Shown here: positions 33,201 to 41,605 of the stretch, one piece after another
Layout: each line of letters begins with the position of its first letter
Numbering within the stretch: the first letter of the stretch is position 1
NCBI RefSeq assembly: GCF_003234855.1
Contig: NZ_QKTO01000002.1
Location: 1 to 64,000 of the forward strand
DNA length: 64,000 nt
Reading direction: 5' to 3'
Source: Curtobacterium sp. MCBD17_032
GTDB taxonomy: Bacteria; Actinomycetota; Actinomycetes; Actinomycetales; Microbacteriaceae
Made by a program: the position numbers and the translations under genes
The notes under the pieces: generated by a model
Databases searched by the model: none
Told to the model about the DNA's origin: nothing
What the model saw: only the letters and a program-made list of their open reading frames with translations

Positions 33201-36200
33201 TCGGCTCCTACGGCGGACAGATCCACGAGATGCTCGAGGCGCGCTCGGTCCGGATGGGCCAGCTCGGCATGAGCAACCAGGTCTCGCACCACATCCCCTA
33301 CATCGCGGCAGCCGCGGGTGACCCCTCGCTCACGCAGCAGGTCGTCCGCGAGAGCATGCGCCGGCTGTTCGTCGGCAGCGACATCGGGCAGGGCTACACC
33401 GGTGACGAGGACAACGGCGAGATGTCGTCGTGGTTCGTGTTCTCCGCGCTCGGCCTGTACCCGCTCGCCCAGGGCTCCGGCCAGTACACGATCGGGTCGC
33501 CGCTCTTCTCGCAGGCGACCGTGCACCTGCCCGGTGGTGACCTGCGCGTGAACGCGGCGGGCAACAGCGCGCAGGACGTCTACGTGCAGTCGGCCTCGTT
33601 CGACGGGAAGCCCCTGGACCGTGCGGTCATCGCGCAGTCCGCCATCGCGAAGGGCGGCACGCTCGACTTCCGCATGGGGTCGACGCCGTCGAACTGGGGC
33701 GCCGGCAAGACGCAGGGTGCCGAGGGGCTCGACGCCCCGGCCGTCGCACCGAAGCCGCTCGTCGACGCCACCACCCCCGGGTTCGGCGTCACGACGAGTG
33801 ACGACGACACCGTCGTCGGTGCCCTCACCGACGACGAGTCCCTCACCGCGACGACCTTCTCGAGCGCCACCCCGGCGATCACGTGGAAGTCCTCGCAGGG
33901 TCCGGTGACCGTCGACCAGTACACGGTCACCACCGCGGCGAGCGGCGCACAGCCGACCTCGTGGAAGCTCGAGGGATCGAGTGACGGCACCACCTGGGTA
34001 CCGCTGTCGACGGTCGCGAAGAGCACCTTCGACGCACCGCTCCAGACCCGCCCGACCACGATCGCCCAGCCGGCGGCGCTGACCTGGTACCGCCTGTCGG
34101 TCACCGGGACGAGCACGGGGAAGGCGCCGTCGATCGGGGAGGTCGAACTCCTCGCCGACAGCAGCAAGACCACCAGTGCGTTCGCCGTCGAACCGACGCC
34201 CGGGCTCACCGCGGAGGTCGGGCAGTCGTTCACGGGCGACCTCGCCGCGATCACCGGGCCGGGCACGGAGGCGTCCGACTACACGGTGACGGTCGACTGG
34301 CAGGACGGGTCGGAACCCCAGCAGGTGACGCCGACGAAGTCGGCGCTCGGTGCCTGGGAAGTGCCCGGCGAGCACACGTTCACGACGGCCGGCGAGCACA
34401 CCGTCCACGTCGTCGTCCGCTCCGGCACGGAGATGGCGAGCACCGACGTCCCGGTGACGGTCTCGCGGACCGCACCGAGCCTCCAGGGCGCGTTCGACAA
34501 CGTCTGCATCGGTGACCCGGGCCAGGCCGCGAACTGCGACTTCGGCGGCCGCGGGTTCTCCCGCTCGGCGCTCGCCGCCGACGGGTTCGTCCAGGGCGCG
34601 ACGAACACCGTGCCGGGGACCGACCTGACGTTCGACCTGCCCGCCGTGGACCCCGGCGAGCCGGACAACGCGACCGGGAACGGCCAGACCATCCCGGTCC
34701 CGACGGGCACGGACATCACCGAGCTCGCCGTCATCGGCACCGCCAACGAGCGGGCGCAGCAGACCGTCGGCACGATCCGGTACTCGGACGGCACCACCGC
34801 CGACCTGCCGATCGAGTTCGGCGACTGGACGGCCTCGCTCGCGGCGCCGCGCTTCGGGAACACGGTCGTCGCGACGAGCGACCACCGCACCGTCGGGCTG
34901 AACGGCAGCGACGGAGTGGCGGCGGGTGTCTTCGCGACCCCGGTCACCACCGTGCCCGCCGGCAAGCAGGCCGTGTCGATCACCCTGCCGACCCAGACCG
35001 GCTCGCCGTCGAGCGCAGGACGGATCCACGTCTTCGCGATCGCGACGAACGGCACCCGGGTGCCCACCACGGCGCTCGCGGCCACGGCCGGCGCACGCCT
35101 GAGCGGGACCGCCGGCGAGGAGGTCTCGGGCACGCTCGCGACCGCCACCGGCGGCACGATCGGGACCGGGACGACGACCGCGACCGTGAACTGGGGTGAC
35201 GGGTCACCGCTCGAGACCGCGACGGTGACGGTCGCCGACGGCATCGCGACCGTGACCGGTGCGCACACCTACGCGACGGCGGGCAGCCGAGACGCCGTGG
35301 TCACGGTCGACGACGGCACCGGCAGCGCGAGCGTGCGGACCCCGGTCGAGATCGCGGCGGCGCCGGTGTGGACGCCGACGCTCACCACCTCGGCCGGGTC
35401 GGGGGTCCGTCCGCGGGCCGCCGTGCACGTCACGGGTGCCGGGTTCGCCGCGGGGGAGACGGTCACGGTCAGCGTCGACGGGGAGTCCGTCGGCACCACC
35501 GCGGTCGTCGCAGCCGATGGATCGGTCGCCTTCGACGTCACGGCTCCGGGCCGTCCGGGCAGCCACAGCGTCTCGGCGATCGGTGACCGGTCGGAGACCC
35601 TGGCGACCGTGGCCTTCCAGGTGGTCGTCCCCGGCAACGGCGGGGGCAACGGCGGCGGGAACGGCGGCGGCTCCGGGAACGGGGGCGGCAACGGCGGCGG
35701 CTCCGGCAACGGCGGCGGCTCCGGCAACGGCAGTCCGGGGCACGGCGGCGGCCACGGTTCGTGGGCGCCGGAGTTCCGGCTCCTCGCCGAGGCCGGCACC
35801 GAGGGCACCGTCGTCGGCTACTCCGGCAGCGGCTTCGCACCGAACGAGCGCGTCACCCTCACCCTGCACAGCACGCCCCTCGCGCTCGGCACGGTGACCG
35901 CGAACGCCGACGGCGTGCTCAGCGGCACCTTCACGGTCCCGTCGGCAGCACGGCCCGGTGCCCACGAGGTGCAGGCGCGCGGTGCGACGTCGGCGGTCAC
36001 GGTGAGCGCCGCGTTCCGGGTCCTCGCCCGGCCCGCAGCGGACGCCGGACGCGCACCCGCCGAGCCCGGCCGCTGGGGTGGCCTGGCCTCCACCGGGTCC
36101 GACGTCGACCCGGCCCGCTGGGGCCTCGTCGCCGGAGCGCTCGTGCTGCTCGGCGCCGGGATCACCGCGACCGTCGCGGTCGTGCGGCGCCGTCGGAGCC

Positions 36201-36211
36201 GGCTCGGGTAG
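30236..36211 (+). CDS. Secreted, cell-wall-anchored GH92 alpha-mannosidase
   Basis: A 1991-residue extracellular enzyme of the GH92 family (calcium-dependent exo-alpha-mannosidases acting on N-glycans or mannans). Signal peptide about 1-50 (VVLGAALAASGALLGAVPAQA); F5/8C-like domain about 75-215; GH92 N-domain from about 215; core from DYVDTRRGTNSSGGFSRGN (about 405) to about 1165, with the hallmark GYTGDEDNGEMSSWFVFSALG near 1055. Then a second F5/8C domain, PKD/Ig-like modules, a Gly-Asn-Ser-rich linker (about 1800-1835), a last Ig-like domain, LASTG (about 1950), a hydrophobic helix and an RRRRSR tail. LAxTG is the class E sortase signal. ATG 30236 has GGAAGG upstream. It is controlled by the divergent LacI gene. 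Confidence 0.88.
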   Translation: MSSFGSRRSRTMQQISGRSGFGTRATAVVLGAALAASGALLGAVPAQAASGPFTTSFEAGDPAPLANTPLTPSTTVTGSTLPPGSLLGHVTSVTADAENPPNEVAAALADGNADSKWLAFRNTGVITYRLDQPETLRAYSLTSANDAPGRDPAAWTLEGSTDGTTWTTVDTQAGQTFAGRGETNEYTAATPGSYDRYRLRITQNSGDGITQLADWSISDGSTTPPPPSPMVTQVGGGPVSGLNIRSTVGFSGTKALRYAGAHVGTGGASATNVLYDDVAMPITADSELSYKLFPELNGDTAYPATYAAVDLQLSDGSLVSADPQVTDENGNRVSAEALGAGKVFFVDQWNSIRIPLGALAGKTVDKVLFTYDDDAAGTSASTKFQGWVDDIRIDPAAERIDGSSLTDYVDTRRGTNSSGGFSRGNNIPAAAVPNGFNFWTPMTDASSQSWEYSWQSDNDADNLPRLQGIGISHEPSPWMGDRNQLAIMPSTSGTTPNASLDSRGLAFDHADEVARPDLYSVKTTSGTVAEVTPSDHGAVLRFAFPASSGSVVLDNVGSDERTSITMGDDGTVTGWTEGGSGLSVGATRMFFAGRFDTDPSGTGTAAGDRSSARYASFSGLTGDHVVELRLATSFISLDQARHNADLELSGKSFEQVQQAAAAQWNERLGVVTVPQSAASDTQLQALYGSLYRMNLYPNSQHENTGTAGAPVWEHASPNVAPKGAATATTTNAVVKAGKVYVNNGFWDTYRTVWPLYSMLYPDVAQELVDGFVQQYRDGGWTPRWSSPGYADLMTGTSSDVAFATAYLDGAVDTKTALEAFDAGYKNATTVSTDVSGAGRKALDQSAFLGYVPDSFHESVSWGLEGTINDFGLAKMAAALAEDPATPADRVEELEAAAAYLDDRAEDYVNLFDAEAQFFQGRNADGSFEVPADEFDPAEWGGAFTETDGWNFAFHAPFDVQGLAGLYGGDEQLIAKLKEFYATPETAENVGSYGGQIHEMLEARSVRMGQLGMSNQVSHHIPYIAAAAGDPSLTQQVVRESMRRLFVGSDIGQGYTGDEDNGEMSSWFVFSALGLYPLAQGSGQYTIGSPLFSQATVHLPGGDLRVNAAGNSAQDVYVQSASFDGKPLDRAVIAQSAIAKGGTLDFRMGSTPSNWGAGKTQGAEGLDAPAVAPKPLVDATTPGFGVTTSDDDTVVGALTDDESLTATTFSSATPAITWKSSQGPVTVDQYTVTTAASGAQPTSWKLEGSSDGTTWVPLSTVAKSTFDAPLQTRPTTIAQPAALTWYRLSVTGTSTGKAPSIGEVELLADSSKTTSAFAVEPTPGLTAEVGQSFTGDLAAITGPGTEASDYTVTVDWQDGSEPQQVTPTKSALGAWEVPGEHTFTTAGEHTVHVVVRSGTEMASTDVPVTVSRTAPSLQGAFDNVCIGDPGQAANCDFGGRGFSRSALAADGFVQGATNTVPGTDLTFDLPAVDPGEPDNATGNGQTIPVPTGTDITELAVIGTANERAQQTVGTIRYSDGTTADLPIEFGDWTASLAAPRFGNTVVATSDHRTVGLNGSDGVAAGVFATPVTTVPAGKQAVSITLPTQTGSPSSAGRIHVFAIATNGTRVPTTALAATAGARLSGTAGEEVSGTLATATGGTIGTGTTTATVNWGDGSPLETATVTVADGIATVTGAHTYATAGSRDAVVTVDDGTGSASVRTPVEIAAAPVWTPTLTTSAGSGVRPRAAVHVTGAGFAAGETVTVSVDGESVGTTAVVAADGSVAFDVTAPGRPGSHSVSAIGDRSETLATVAFQVVVPGNGGGNGGGNGGGSGNGGGNGGGSGNGGGSGNGSPGHGGGHGSWAPEFRLLAEAGTEGTVVGYSGSGFAPNERVTLTLHSTPLALGTVTANADGVLSGTFTVPSAARPGAHEVQARGATSAVTVSAAFRVLARPAADAGRAPAEPGRWGGLASTGSDVDPARWGLVAGALVLLGAGITATVAVVRRRRSRLG
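35633..35731 (+). repeat. Glycine-rich linker repeat
   Basis: Tandem units of GGCAACGGCGGCGGC-type and GGCGGCGGCTCCGGCAAC, encoding (Gly-Asn-Gly-Gly)n and Gly-Gly-Gly-Ser-Gly-Asn. It forms a flexible spacer between the GH92 body and the last domain; its copy number may vary between strains. Confidence 0.85.
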
Positions 36212-36220
36212 CGGCGGATG

Positions 36221-36266
36221 ACGGACGGGAGGCCCGGTGCCAGCTGGTACCGGGCCTCCCGTCCGT
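36221..36266. terminator. 46-bp palindrome after the GH92 gene
   Basis: 21-bp arms beginning ACGGACGGGAGGCCCGG around AGCT with one wobble pair, 10 bp beyond the GH92 stop. It is the longest member of the palindrome family in this window. Confidence 0.7.
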
Positions 36267-36437
36267 CTGTGCGCGCGTCGCGCGCGTCGTGGCCGTCGCT
36301 CGCTGTCGCGCTCGGGGTCAGCTCCTGACCCGTGGTCCCTCCGCTCGTGCTGCGGCTGCTCGCTCACCCGGACGTGAGCGCGGGCGCGGGCGAGCGCGGG
36401 CGTCGGCCGGGCGCCGGCATGTCCGACTGCGTCGTGG

Positions 36438-37547
36438 TCAGCCCTGGGCGCGCGCCATCCGCTCGCCGGCGATGCGCGCGAAGCGCAGCGGGTCGCGGAG
36501 TGCATCGTCGGGCTCGCCCGTGGTCTGCGTGGCGATGACCGTGAGCGAGGCCGCGATCGAGAACCCGTCCAGGCGGGCAGCGACGTCACCCGCGACGAGC
36601 GCGACCGGCGTCCCGGCAGCGGCCGCGATCGCCGTGACCACCGTCGGGGTCTTGCCGGCCGCGGTCTGCCCGTCGAAACGCCCCTCGCCGGTCACCACGA
36701 GGTCGGCGGCAGCCACGGCGTCCGCGAGGCCGAGCGCCTCCGCGACCGCTCCCGCGCCGCTCCCGACACGTGCGCCCCACGCGAGGAGACCGAATCCCGT
36801 CCCACCGGCGGACCCGGCACCCGGTGTCGCCGGGTCGACCTCGGGGAAGTGCGCTGCCCAGCGGGCGAGACGTGTCTCGTGCACGGGAACGCGGTCGGGG
36901 GTCACGCCCTTCTGCGGGCCGAACACGGCGGCTGCGCCTGCAGGACCGAGCAACGGTGACGTCACGTCGCTGAGGACGGTGACGCCGAGCGGGGGGAGCG
37001 GTCGCAGCGACGTGCGGTCGACCGCGGCCACGTGGTCGAGCAGGGTGCCGCCGGTGGCGTTCGTGGCGTCGGCGTCGGCGCTGTCGTCCAGCGCGATCCC
37101 GAGTCCGAGCGCCCGGAGCCCCCCGACCCCGCCGTCCGTCGAGGCGCTGCCTCCGATGCCGAGCAGGAGGCCGGTCGCCCCGGCGTCGAGCGCGGCCGCC
37201 ACCGCCTGCCCGAAGCCGGTCGTGTGCGCGGAGTCGGGCTCCGGCTCGTCGAGCAGACCGAGCCCGCTCGTCGCCGCGAGTTCGACGACCGCGCGGCCGT
37301 CCGGCAGCCGGAGCCAGGAGGACTCGACGGGACGGTCGTCCGGCCCGGTCACCCGCACCGGCACGCGCTCACTCCCGGGAACGGCGGCGGCGAAGGCGTC
37401 GATCGTGCCCTCCCCGCCGTCGGCCATCGGCAGGAGGACGAGTTCGTCGTCGGGACGTTCGGTCCGCCAGCCCGCCGCGACGGCCTCGGCGATGTCAGCC
37501 GCGGACGCGGTGCCCTTGAAGGAGTCCGGTGCGATGACGACGCGCAT
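36438..37547 (-). CDS. glxK: Glycerate kinase
   Basis: A 369-residue GlxK-type (type 1) glycerate kinase, making 2-phosphoglycerate from glycerate with ATP. Signature blocks: MRVVIAPDSFKGTASA at the start, MADGGEGT, LELAAT-SGL, the GIGGSASTDGGVGGLRALG glycine loop, GPQKGVTP and TGEGRFDGQTAAGKTP. Length is normal. TAGCGT (37554-37559, minus strand) lies 6 bp before the ATG, so the mRNA is likely leaderless. No glyoxylate genes are nearby. Confidence 0.93.
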   Translation of the reverse strand: MRVVIAPDSFKGTASAADIAEAVAAGWRTERPDDELVLLPMADGGEGTIDAFAAAVPGSERVPVRVTGPDDRPVESSWLRLPDGRAVVELAATSGLGLLDEPEPDSAHTTGFGQAVAAALDAGATGLLLGIGGSASTDGGVGGLRALGLGIALDDSADADATNATGGTLLDHVAAVDRTSLRPLPPLGVTVLSDVTSPLLGPAGAAAVFGPQKGVTPDRVPVHETRLARWAAHFPEVDPATPGAGSAGGTGFGLLAWGARVGSGAGAVAEALGLADAVAAADLVVTGEGRFDGQTAAGKTPTVVTAIAAAAGTPVALVAGDVAARLDGFSIAASLTVIATQTTGEPDDALRDPLRFARIAGERMARAQG

Positions 37548-37612
37548 GGCGACACGCTACCGGCGCCGAGGGGCCCGATCTCGCGCTGGGGCGCACGGTG
37601 GAGAAAAGGAAG

Positions 37613-37635
37613 ACCCGGCGCCAGAGGCGCCGGGT
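37613..37635 (-). terminator. Terminator after the NYN gene
   Basis: 10-bp stem ACCCGGCGCC / GGCGCCGGGT with a 3-nt loop; on the minus strand it is followed by CTTCCTTTTC, so it has a U-rich tail. It lies 33 bp past the NYN gene stop. Confidence 0.75.
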
Positions 37636-37667
37636 GGGTGGCTCCAGTATGACACACATCACGAGTG

Positions 37668-38396
37668 TCACCAACCGGTAGGGCGCCAAAGCCGCCCGAC
37701 CTCTTCTGGCAGTTGGACATCCCTGAAGTCCTCCGGCCGCAAGGTGTACCACCAGTGCCCACCGACACCGGCGGCGGAGTCCCCACGCAGCCGTCCGGCC
37801 GTCGGGCCCGGGGTCGGGTTGACCATGCCGACCTGAACGAGGGTCCGGGCATGCGCCACCGGGAAGGCCAGATCGCTGTCGTTGCTGACGACGATGGCGG
37901 CGTCGACGCGCCCGTCGAGCACGTCGATGAGGAGGTGGGAGGCAACGTTGACGTCCGACCCCTTCTCCTCACGCCGGGCGACCGACACGATGAACGATGC
38001 GCCTGGGACGTCCGCCCCGTCTGCGTCCTTCACTTGTACGGGCCAGTCCGAGCGGGCGAGTGTCGGGCGGCCACGGCGGTCCGGAACGGCGAGTGGCGCT
38101 GCTGTCACGCGGGTCACGAAGTTCCCGAAAGCAAGCTCGTCGACGCTCCGCGCCGCAGCAAGGGCCCTGAGGTAGGTGTCTTGATCACGCTGCCCGCTGA
38201 CGTTCCCGACACCGCTGATACGCGCTGTGCAGAAGACCACGCGCTCCAGAACCGCACCGCGCCATCCAGATCGGGCCACGAGCCGTTCACCGAAGGAGCG
38301 GAGGTCGAGCCACCTCCACCCGGTTGAAGCGCGTCCGCAGAGGCCCCTACCGCCGTAGTAGAGGTTGAAGCCGTCGACGTAGAGTCCCACCCGCAT
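37668..38396 (-). CDS. NYN domain protein (putative RNase)
   Basis: A 242-residue NYN-domain (PIN-like) protein. The metal-binding aspartates appear as [10 protein letters not shown] at the start and [12 protein letters not shown] in the second half; the [18 protein letters not shown] block lies between. Such proteins are related to LabA/DUF88 nucleases and probably cut RNA. TACCGT (38403-38408, minus strand) lies 6 bp before the ATG, suggesting a leaderless message. The C-terminus has a [16 protein letters not shown] block. Target unknown. It lies next to no toxin-antitoxin partner. Confidence 0.8.
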   Translation of the reverse strand: MRVGLYVDGFNLYYGGRGLCGRASTGWRWLDLRSFGERLVARSGWRGAVLERVVFCTARISGVGNVSGQRDQDTYLRALAAARSVDELAFGNFVTRVTAAPLAVPDRRGRPTLARSDWPVQVKDADGADVPGASFIVSVARREEKGSDVNVASHLLIDVLDGRVDAAIVVSNDSDLAFPVAHARTLVQVGMVNPTPGPTAGRLRGDSAAGVGGHWWYTLRPEDFRDVQLPEEVGRLWRPTGW

Positions 38397-38512
38397 CCCC
38401 GAACGGTAGTTGCCCACACGAGCTCGCCAGGGGACTTGTGGAGAACCGTGCATGTGATGATCCGCGTACCCCTCGGCACCGCGCACATCACCCTCCGCCT
38501 ACCGTTGCCGTC

Positions 38513-39355
38513 ATGACCGACGACCGACGCCGCGAACTCGGCTCCACCGACGCCCCCGTGGAGGACGAACTCGCCGAGTCCTTCGACGCGACCATCGAGG
38601 AGGGCGCCGAACGGCTCCAGCGGACGACCCGCGCCGTCCTCATCACGGGCTTCTTCGGCGGCCTCGAGGTCGGCCTCGGCGTCATGGCGTACCTGGCGGT
38701 CCTCACCGAGACCGACAGTCACCTGCTCGCCGGACTCGCGTTCGGCATCGGCTTCATCGCCCTGCACCTGGCACACAGCGAGCTCTTCACCGAGAACTTC
38801 CTCATGCCGGTCGCCGCCGTGGTCGCCCGTGAGGGGACCGTGATGCAGCTCGTGAGGCTCTGGGGCGGCACCCTCCTGGCGAACCTGGCGGGCGGCTGGG
38901 TCTTCATGTGGCTCGTCGTGCAGGCGTTCCCGCAGTGGCACGTCACCCTGGCGGAGTCGGCCCGACACTTCATCGACGCGCCGTTCGGCCTGCAGAGCAT
39001 CGTGCTCGCCGTCCTCGGCGGCAGCACCATCACCCTGATGACGCGCATGCAGCAGGGCACGGACTCGGTCCCGGCGAAGCTCGTGGCCGCCGTCGCGGGC
39101 GGGTTCCTGCTCGCCGGCCTCCAGCTCTTCCACTCGATCCTGGACTCGTTGATGGTGTTCGGGGCGATCCAGGCCGGGGAGGACATCACCTACGGGCAAT
39201 GGCTCGGGTGGTTCGGCTACACGCTGCTGTTCAACGTCCTCGGCGGCCTGGTGCTCGTGACGGCGCTCCGGCTGCTCCGCACGAAGGAGCTCATGCAGGA
39301 CCGGCGCCACGACTCCCAGGACGACCCGGAGCGCGCGGACCACGAGCAGAGCTGA
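38513..39355 (+). CDS. Formate/nitrite transporter (FNT) family protein
   Basis: A 280-residue FNT-family channel of the YfdC-like branch. Acidic N-terminus (residues 1-35), then about six helices: LITGFFGGLEVGLGVMAYL, GIGFIALHLAHSELFTENFL (with the FTEN motif), LANLAGGWVFMWLVVQAF and LAGLQLFHSILDSLMVFGA. Substrate is uncertain; FNT proteins carry formate, nitrite, hydrosulfide or acetate. TACCGT (38500-38505) lies 7 bp before the ATG, pointing to a leaderless start. Acidic His-rich tail. Confidence 0.82.
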   Translation: MTDDRRRELGSTDAPVEDELAESFDATIEEGAERLQRTTRAVLITGFFGGLEVGLGVMAYLAVLTETDSHLLAGLAFGIGFIALHLAHSELFTENFLMPVAAVVAREGTVMQLVRLWGGTLLANLAGGWVFMWLVVQAFPQWHVTLAESARHFIDAPFGLQSIVLAVLGGSTITLMTRMQQGTDSVPAKLVAAVAGGFLLAGLQLFHSILDSLMVFGAIQAGEDITYGQWLGWFGYTLLFNVLGGLVLVTALRLLRTKELMQDRRHDSQDDPERADHEQS

Positions 39356-39381
39356 CGCACGGCGGTACCCGAGCAGACGGC

Positions 39382-40488
39382 TCAGAGCGCGAACCGCGGG
39401 TGCGGCACCCCACCGGTCGCCAGGTCCGCGAGCATCTCCCCGAGCACCGGCGCGAACTTGAACCCATGCCCGGAGAACCCGGTCGCGACGGTCAGCGGTC
39501 CGCGGCGGTCCATCACGAAGTCGTCGCTCGGCGAGTTGTCGTACAGGCAGCTGATCAGCGCGGGAGCCGAGGCATCGACGCCCGGGACGAACCGGGCCAC
39601 GTACGCCTGCAGCCGCTCGACCTCGGCGGCGACCGGTGTCCGGTCGCGAGCGTCCGGGTCGACCACCGGTCCGATGCCGTGGAACCCGACCTTCACGCCC
39701 TCGCCCGGCGTCAGCAGGCCGTACACGTCCCCGCCGTCGAGCGGGTAGTGGACGAAGGACGGCCACGCCTCGTCCGGCAGGTGGCTGGGGAAGTGGGCGG
39801 GCTGCTCCTGCGTCACGCGGATGGCCGGGAGGCCCGCCCCACGTCCGGCGAACAACTCGCCGACCAGCGTGGGCGCCCAGGAACCGACGGCCGCCACGAC
39901 GCTCGGTGTCGTCACCGCAGTGCCGTCGTCGAGGTGGACGGTCACGGTGTCGCCGTGGTCGTCCAGCCCCGTCACCCGGACCCCGAAGCGGAGGGCCGCT
40001 CCGTCGGACGCGGCCAGGTCGAGCAACGCCTCGACCGTCTCGGCAGACCGGATCCGGCCGGCGGTGCCGTGCGCGAGCACATGACCCTCGAACGCCAGTC
40101 CCGGCCAGCGAGCCGCGGCCTCGTCGAGGTCGAGCCGTTCGAACGGAACGCCAGCACGCTCGAGTGCGTGCGCGATCGCGTCGATGACCTCGGGCCGACC
40201 GTGGTCGACGGCCCCGGTGCGGTCGAGCAGGGTCCGACCGGACGCTGCTTCGAGCGCTGCCCAGGCGTCCCAGGCGCGCTGCGTGAGGGTGACGTAGTCC
40301 GGCTCGGTGTAGCCCATCCGGAAGATCCGCGTCGCTCCGTGTGAGGAGCCGTGCTCGTGCCCGCGGTCGTGTTGTTCCACGAGCAGGACGCGCTCGCCGC
40401 GGGAGGCGAGCGTCCGGGCTGTGGCCGCACCGACGACACCGCCGCCGATGACGACGTGGTCCGGGGAGCCAGGTACGTGGACGGCCAT
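39382..40488 (-). CDS. Sarcosine oxidase-like FAD-dependent oxidoreductase
   Basis: A 368-residue monomeric sarcosine oxidase / N-methyltryptophan oxidase family flavoenzyme. FAD fingerprint VVIGGGVVGAATARTLASRG, then the SSHGATRIFRMGYTEPDYV active-site block (with the RIxR residues), and the covalent-flavin cysteine in SCLYDNSPSDDF, followed by GFSGHGFKFAPVLGEMLAD. It oxidises a methylated or secondary amino acid, giving hydrogen peroxide. TAGCCT (40495-40500, minus strand) lies 6 bp before the ATG. No one-carbon genes are next to it. Confidence 0.88.
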   Translation of the reverse strand: MAVHVPGSPDHVVIGGGVVGAATARTLASRGERVLLVEQHDRGHEHGSSHGATRIFRMGYTEPDYVTLTQRAWDAWAALEAASGRTLLDRTGAVDHGRPEVIDAIAHALERAGVPFERLDLDEAAARWPGLAFEGHVLAHGTAGRIRSAETVEALLDLAASDGAALRFGVRVTGLDDHGDTVTVHLDDGTAVTTPSVVAAVGSWAPTLVGELFAGRGAGLPAIRVTQEQPAHFPSHLPDEAWPSFVHYPLDGGDVYGLLTPGEGVKVGFHGIGPVVDPDARDRTPVAAEVERLQAYVARFVPGVDASAPALISCLYDNSPSDDFVMDRRGPLTVATGFSGHGFKFAPVLGEMLADLATGGVPHPRFAL

Positions 40489-40700
40489 GCGATCAGGCTA
40501 GGGCTCACATCGCCCCGAGACCTTCCGGAGCGCCCGCCGTCCGATCGGGAGTCTGTCCGCATCGCCGGTGTCCCCGGGCGGCGTGACCGGACCCGGGTCG
40601 GAGACCACCGGTCGATCGGAGCTGGTCCGGGACAGCCCGCGACGTCGGCTTCGAGCAGCCTGGCACTGCGTCCTCGCAGCGCCTGAGCGCCCTTCGGCGA

Positions 40701-41186
40701 TCACTCGTCGACGATGCCGTCCACGTACACGAGCTGCGAATGCCCGGTCGTCCCGCGCAGGACGACCAGGTGGTCGCGGTTGCGCATCGTCTCGATGTGG
40801 GTCGCCCCGAGCCGCTTCAGCGTGGCCACTCCGTCCGCAGGACTCCGTGCGGGCTCGTCGTGTGCTGGCCATGACGAGCCCTCACCGAGACTCACGCCCT
40901 CGCTGCCGCCCTGGAACTCGATGACGCCCGTGACGCGCTCGACCGTGTTGAACGCGTCGCGGAGGTTCGCGGAGGACTCGACCACGTCGGTGGACGACGC
41001 CGTCCAGCGGTAGCCGGCGACGAGCTCGAGCGTGTCCAACGGGACGTCCCTGCAGCTCGAGGTGATCAGGTTGCACGTGCCGTACACCGACTCGTTCGCG
41101 AACACCTGCTGCACCCCGAACGATCCGAGGAAGACCGCGGCGGTGACCACCGCGGTGATGACGATCGTCCGTCGTTGTTCCTGCAC
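40701..41186 (-). CDS. Hypothetical membrane-anchored protein
   Basis: A 161-residue protein I do not recognise. Basic start, one hydrophobic helix (TIVITAVVTAAVFLGSFGV), then an outside domain of about 125 residues with two cysteines (YGTCNLITSSCRDVPL) that could form a disulfide, and a C-terminal LVVLRGTTGHSQLVYVDG strand pair. Start GTG 41186 is chosen for its spacing from GGAGG; GTG 41192 is possible. It stands alone between the flavoenzyme and tRNA-Gly genes. Confidence 0.6.
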   Translation of the reverse strand: MQEQRRTIVITAVVTAAVFLGSFGVQQVFANESVYGTCNLITSSCRDVPLDTLELVAGYRWTASSTDVVESSANLRDAFNTVERVTGVIEFQGGSEGVSLGEGSSWPAHDEPARSPADGVATLKRLGATHIETMRNRDHLVVLRGTTGHSQLVYVDGIVDE

Positions 41187-41315
41187 GCGCACCCTCCGAG
41201 CCCCCCTGACCGTGCCACAGACGCGGTACTCATGCGACCGCATGACAGCGATCACGGGGCGGGCACCCGGCCGACTCGCAGGAGGATCGGGGCCAGGGAG
41301 ACCGTGAGGGAGAAC

Positions 41316-41389
41316 TGGAGCGAGTGACGGGAATCGAACCCGCGCTACCAGCTTGGGAAGCTGGAGTTCTACCATTGAACTACACTCGC
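41316..41389 (-). tRNA. tRNA-Gly (anticodon CCC)
   Basis: Cloverleaf on the minus strand: acceptor GCGAGTG/CACTCGC, D-arm with TTCAATGGTAGAA, anticodon stem CCAGC/GCTGG with loop TTCCCAA (anticodon CCC, reads GGG), T-arm GCGGGTTCGATTCCCGT, discriminator T and an encoded CCA at 41318-41316. Lower-GC accessory DNA begins about 1.6 kb away. Confidence 0.95.
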
Positions 41390-41605
41390 GCATCCCGTCG
41401 AACGGGACCGCACCAGCCTAGCGGATGATCCGCTGGATGCCAGCCGAGCGCTCCCGCGAGCCGCGGGGCGGGCGCGATCCGGGCCTCCCGTCTGCCCCTG
41501 TCTCTCCGCTGTGAGCCGCCGTTCCCGACGGACACTCCGGGACGCCGTGTGTACCGTCCAGGGAGATCGAACGCGTCCAGCACGACCGACCCGAGGAGGA
41601 ACCGG

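Noticed and set aside
30242-35029. Very long open frame (about 1600 codons) antisense to the GH92 gene
   Set aside because: High-GC shadow: Arg/Glu/Asp-rich composition, no motifs, while the opposite strand reads a clear GH92 enzyme.
35633-35731. Glycine-codon tandem repeat as a possible CRISPR-like array
   Set aside because: Units are short, uninterrupted by unique spacers and in frame with the GH92 protein linker.
37668-38396. NYN protein as the toxin of a toxin-antitoxin pair
   Set aside because: No small partner gene overlaps or adjoins it; it has its own leaderless promoter and terminator.
41316-41389. tRNA-Gly as the attachment site of the defence island
   Set aside because: The island begins about 1.6 kb away, no repeated tRNA end was found at 48.3 kb, and no integrase is present.
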